Assembly (NCBI GenBank): GCA_947476855.1
Contig: CANJSR010000267.1
Span: forward strand, 1-6,985
DNA length: 6,985 nucleotides
Origin: Acetobacteraceae bacterium
GTDB lineage: Bacteria > Pseudomonadota > Alphaproteobacteria > Acetobacterales > Acetobacteraceae
Direction: 5' to 3'
Of this stretch, positions 6,413 through 6,985 are shown one piece after another. The position numbers were made by a program, and so were the translations under genes. The notes below the pieces were generated by a model. The model did not search any database. It had not been told where the DNA came from and saw only the letters and a list, made by a program, of their open reading frames with translations. The number at the start of each line of letters is the position of its first letter. Positions within the stretch are counted from its first letter, which is position 1.

Positions 6413-6434
6413 GTCAAATAATCCAACATTTGAC
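6413..6434. promoter_or_regulatory. Perfect dyad operator GTCAAAT-N8-ATTTGAC upstream of the sulfide dehydrogenase genes
   Basis: Seven-base arms GTCAAAT (6413-6419) and ATTTGAC (6428-6434) are exact inverse complements separated by 8 nt. The site is A/T-rich within otherwise very GC-rich DNA, and its right arm overlaps the -35-like TTGACG. This is the layout expected for a dimeric repressor that blocks polymerase. Sulfide/persulfide-responsive ArsR-family regulators (SqrR, BigR) are plausible candidates from the gene context and the 8-nt spacer, but the arm sequence does not clearly match a motif I can recall. No regulator gene is in the window. Confidence 0.6.
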
Positions 6435-6457
6435 GCTTTTCTGGCGTGCGCCATATT
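6430..6457 (+). promoter_or_regulatory. Candidate sigma-70 promoter for the cytochrome c / flavoprotein genes
   Basis: TTGACG (6430-6435), five of six matches to the -35 consensus, is followed after 16 nt by CATATT (6452-6457). Other -10 readings shift by 1-2 nt (ATATTC, TATTCC). Predicted initiation would fall about 30 nt before the cytochrome start codon, leaving a short leader with its ribosome site. The overlap with the 6413-6434 dyad supports a regulated promoter here. Confidence 0.5.
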
Positions 6458-6499
6458 CCAGCCAATGGAGACACAGAACAGACGGGATGAGGTGTGAAC

Positions 6500-6799
6500 A
6501 TGCTATCCGCTCGATTGGCCGGATTGGTCGGCCTGGCGCTTGTTGCGGCACCGATGGGCGCGCGTGCGGCCGAACCGGTGCCGCTCGCGGCGCAGGGCTG
6601 TGTCGGCTGCCACGGGGTGCGCGGCACCGGCTCGATCCCCATCCCCGCCATCGCCGGGCGTCCAGCCATCGAACTCATCGGCACGATGAAGGCGTTCGCC
6701 GCCAATGAACGCCCTGGCACGATCATGGGCCGCATCGCGCGCGGCTATACCGAGGCGGATATCGCGGCGATCGCCGCGTATTTCGCGGCCCAGCGTTGA
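6500..6799 (+). CDS. fccA: Periplasmic monoheme c-type cytochrome, probable cytochrome subunit of sulfide dehydrogenase
   Basis: The 99-residue precursor has a Sec signal peptide (about 1-23, MLSARLAG... with likely cleavage after ARA) and a mature domain of about 76 residues. There is one heme-attachment motif, C34-V-G-C37-H38. M76 in RPGTIMGRIARGY is the likely sixth heme ligand, followed by the terminal helix DIAAIAAYFA. It should carry electrons from a periplasmic dehydrogenase to the respiratory chain. Because it directly precedes the flavoprotein gene (11-nt gap, strong ribosome site), I infer it is the cytochrome half of a flavocytochrome c sulfide dehydrogenase. Some homologues of this subunit (SoxE and related) are diheme and much longer, so this is the short monoheme form. 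I prefer ATG 6500, with GAGG (6489-6492) 7 nt upstream. An in-frame GTG at 6494 is only 1 nt from that site. Confidence 0.85.
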   Translation: MLSARLAGLVGLALVAAPMGARAAEPVPLAAQGCVGCHGVRGTGSIPIPAIAGRPAIELIGTMKAFAANERPGTIMGRIARGYTEADIAAIAAYFAAQR

Positions 6800-6810
6800 G
6801 GGAGGCGATC

Positions 6811-6985
6811 ATGACCCAGACACTCACCCGCCGGCGCCTGTTCGCCGCGGCCGGCGCCGCCACCTTGGCCGCCCCCACGGTAGCCCGGGCGCAGGCCTCG
6901 GCCAGGCTGGTCATCATCGGCGGCGGCTTCGGCGGCGCCACGGCCGCCCGCTATGCCCGGATCAACCACCCGACCCTGGACGTCA
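6811..6985 (+). CDS. fccB: Flavocytochrome c sulfide dehydrogenase, FAD subunit (FccB/SoxF-like), 5' part
   Basis: The first 58 residues are in the window and the gene runs off the right edge. A twin-arginine signal is clear: TRRRLF at 6-11, then the hydrophobic run AAAGAATLAAP, a likely cleavage site near ARA, and mature protein from about residue 28. The mature part opens with the dinucleotide-binding strand-turn-helix ARLVIIGGGFGGATAARY, where GGGFGG at 37-42 holds FAD. Export of a folded flavoprotein by Tat, a pyridine-nucleotide-disulfide-reductase-type FAD fold and a preceding c-type cytochrome together match the FccB/SoxF family, which oxidises sulfide to sulfur or polysulfide in the periplasm. 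The redox-active cysteines lie outside the window, so a related Tat-exported FAD oxidoreductase remains possible. The start is firm: GGGAGG (6800-6805) lies 5 nt upstream. Confidence 0.85.
   Translation, partial: MTQTLTRRRLFAAAGAATLAAPTVARAQASARLVIIGGGFGGATAARYARINHPTLDV

Noticed and set aside
4003..6735. A 910-codon open frame on the minus strand, antisense to the aldo/keto reductase, transporter and cytochrome genes
   Set aside because: Its product is Arg/Pro/Ala/Gln/His-rich with no domain, and it crosses three well-supported genes. Long antisense frames are normal in such GC-rich DNA.

Overview
The window is very GC-rich, has third-position-GC codon usage throughout, and shows alphaproteobacterial-style gene content. 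I infer an alphaproteobacterium, perhaps of the Acetobacteraceae/Rhodospirillales type. That placement rests on composition and protein style only, because no rRNA or other marker gene is present.

Layout. (1) Positions 1-126 are the last 41 codons of a membrane protein that resembles the C-terminus of a ChrA-type chromate transporter. (2) Tail-to-tail with it, on the minus strand (134-1918), is a membrane-anchored PAS-GGDEF-EAL cyclic-di-GMP enzyme with a complete EAL catalytic set and a variant GADEF motif. (3) A 349-nt gap at 1919-2267 separates this from a plus-strand pair: a methylated-DNA--protein-cysteine methyltransferase (2268-2723) and, 25 nt later, a zinc-free quinone oxidoreductase (2749-3720). 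(4) A 525-nt gap at 3721-4245 contains no convincing gene. It does hold a G/C-rich hairpin just after qor, a 17-bp near-perfect direct repeat, and a nested imperfect palindrome of about 230 nt whose arms all centre near position 4029. (5) An aldo/keto reductase (4246-5208) is followed after 10 nt by a ten-helix YeeE/YedE-type sulfur-compound transporter (5219-6346). (6) After a 153-nt intergenic region with a perfect GTCAAAT-N8-ATTTGAC dyad over a -35-like TTGACG comes a short monoheme c-type cytochrome (6500-6799). It is followed after 11 nt by the start of a Tat-exported FAD protein of the flavocytochrome c sulfide dehydrogenase type (6811 to the window end).

How the genes fit together. The right-hand third reads as a sulfur-oxidation module. 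The cytochrome and flavoprotein would form a periplasmic sulfide dehydrogenase, and the transporter would move thiosulfate or a related sulfur species. The aldo/keto reductase is probably co-transcribed with the transporter, but its substrate is unknown. The ogt-qor pair looks like a small repair/detoxification operon. All protein families here are known. I found no clear undescribed system. The least explained parts are the nested palindrome at 3916-4148 and the dyad operator at 6413-6434.
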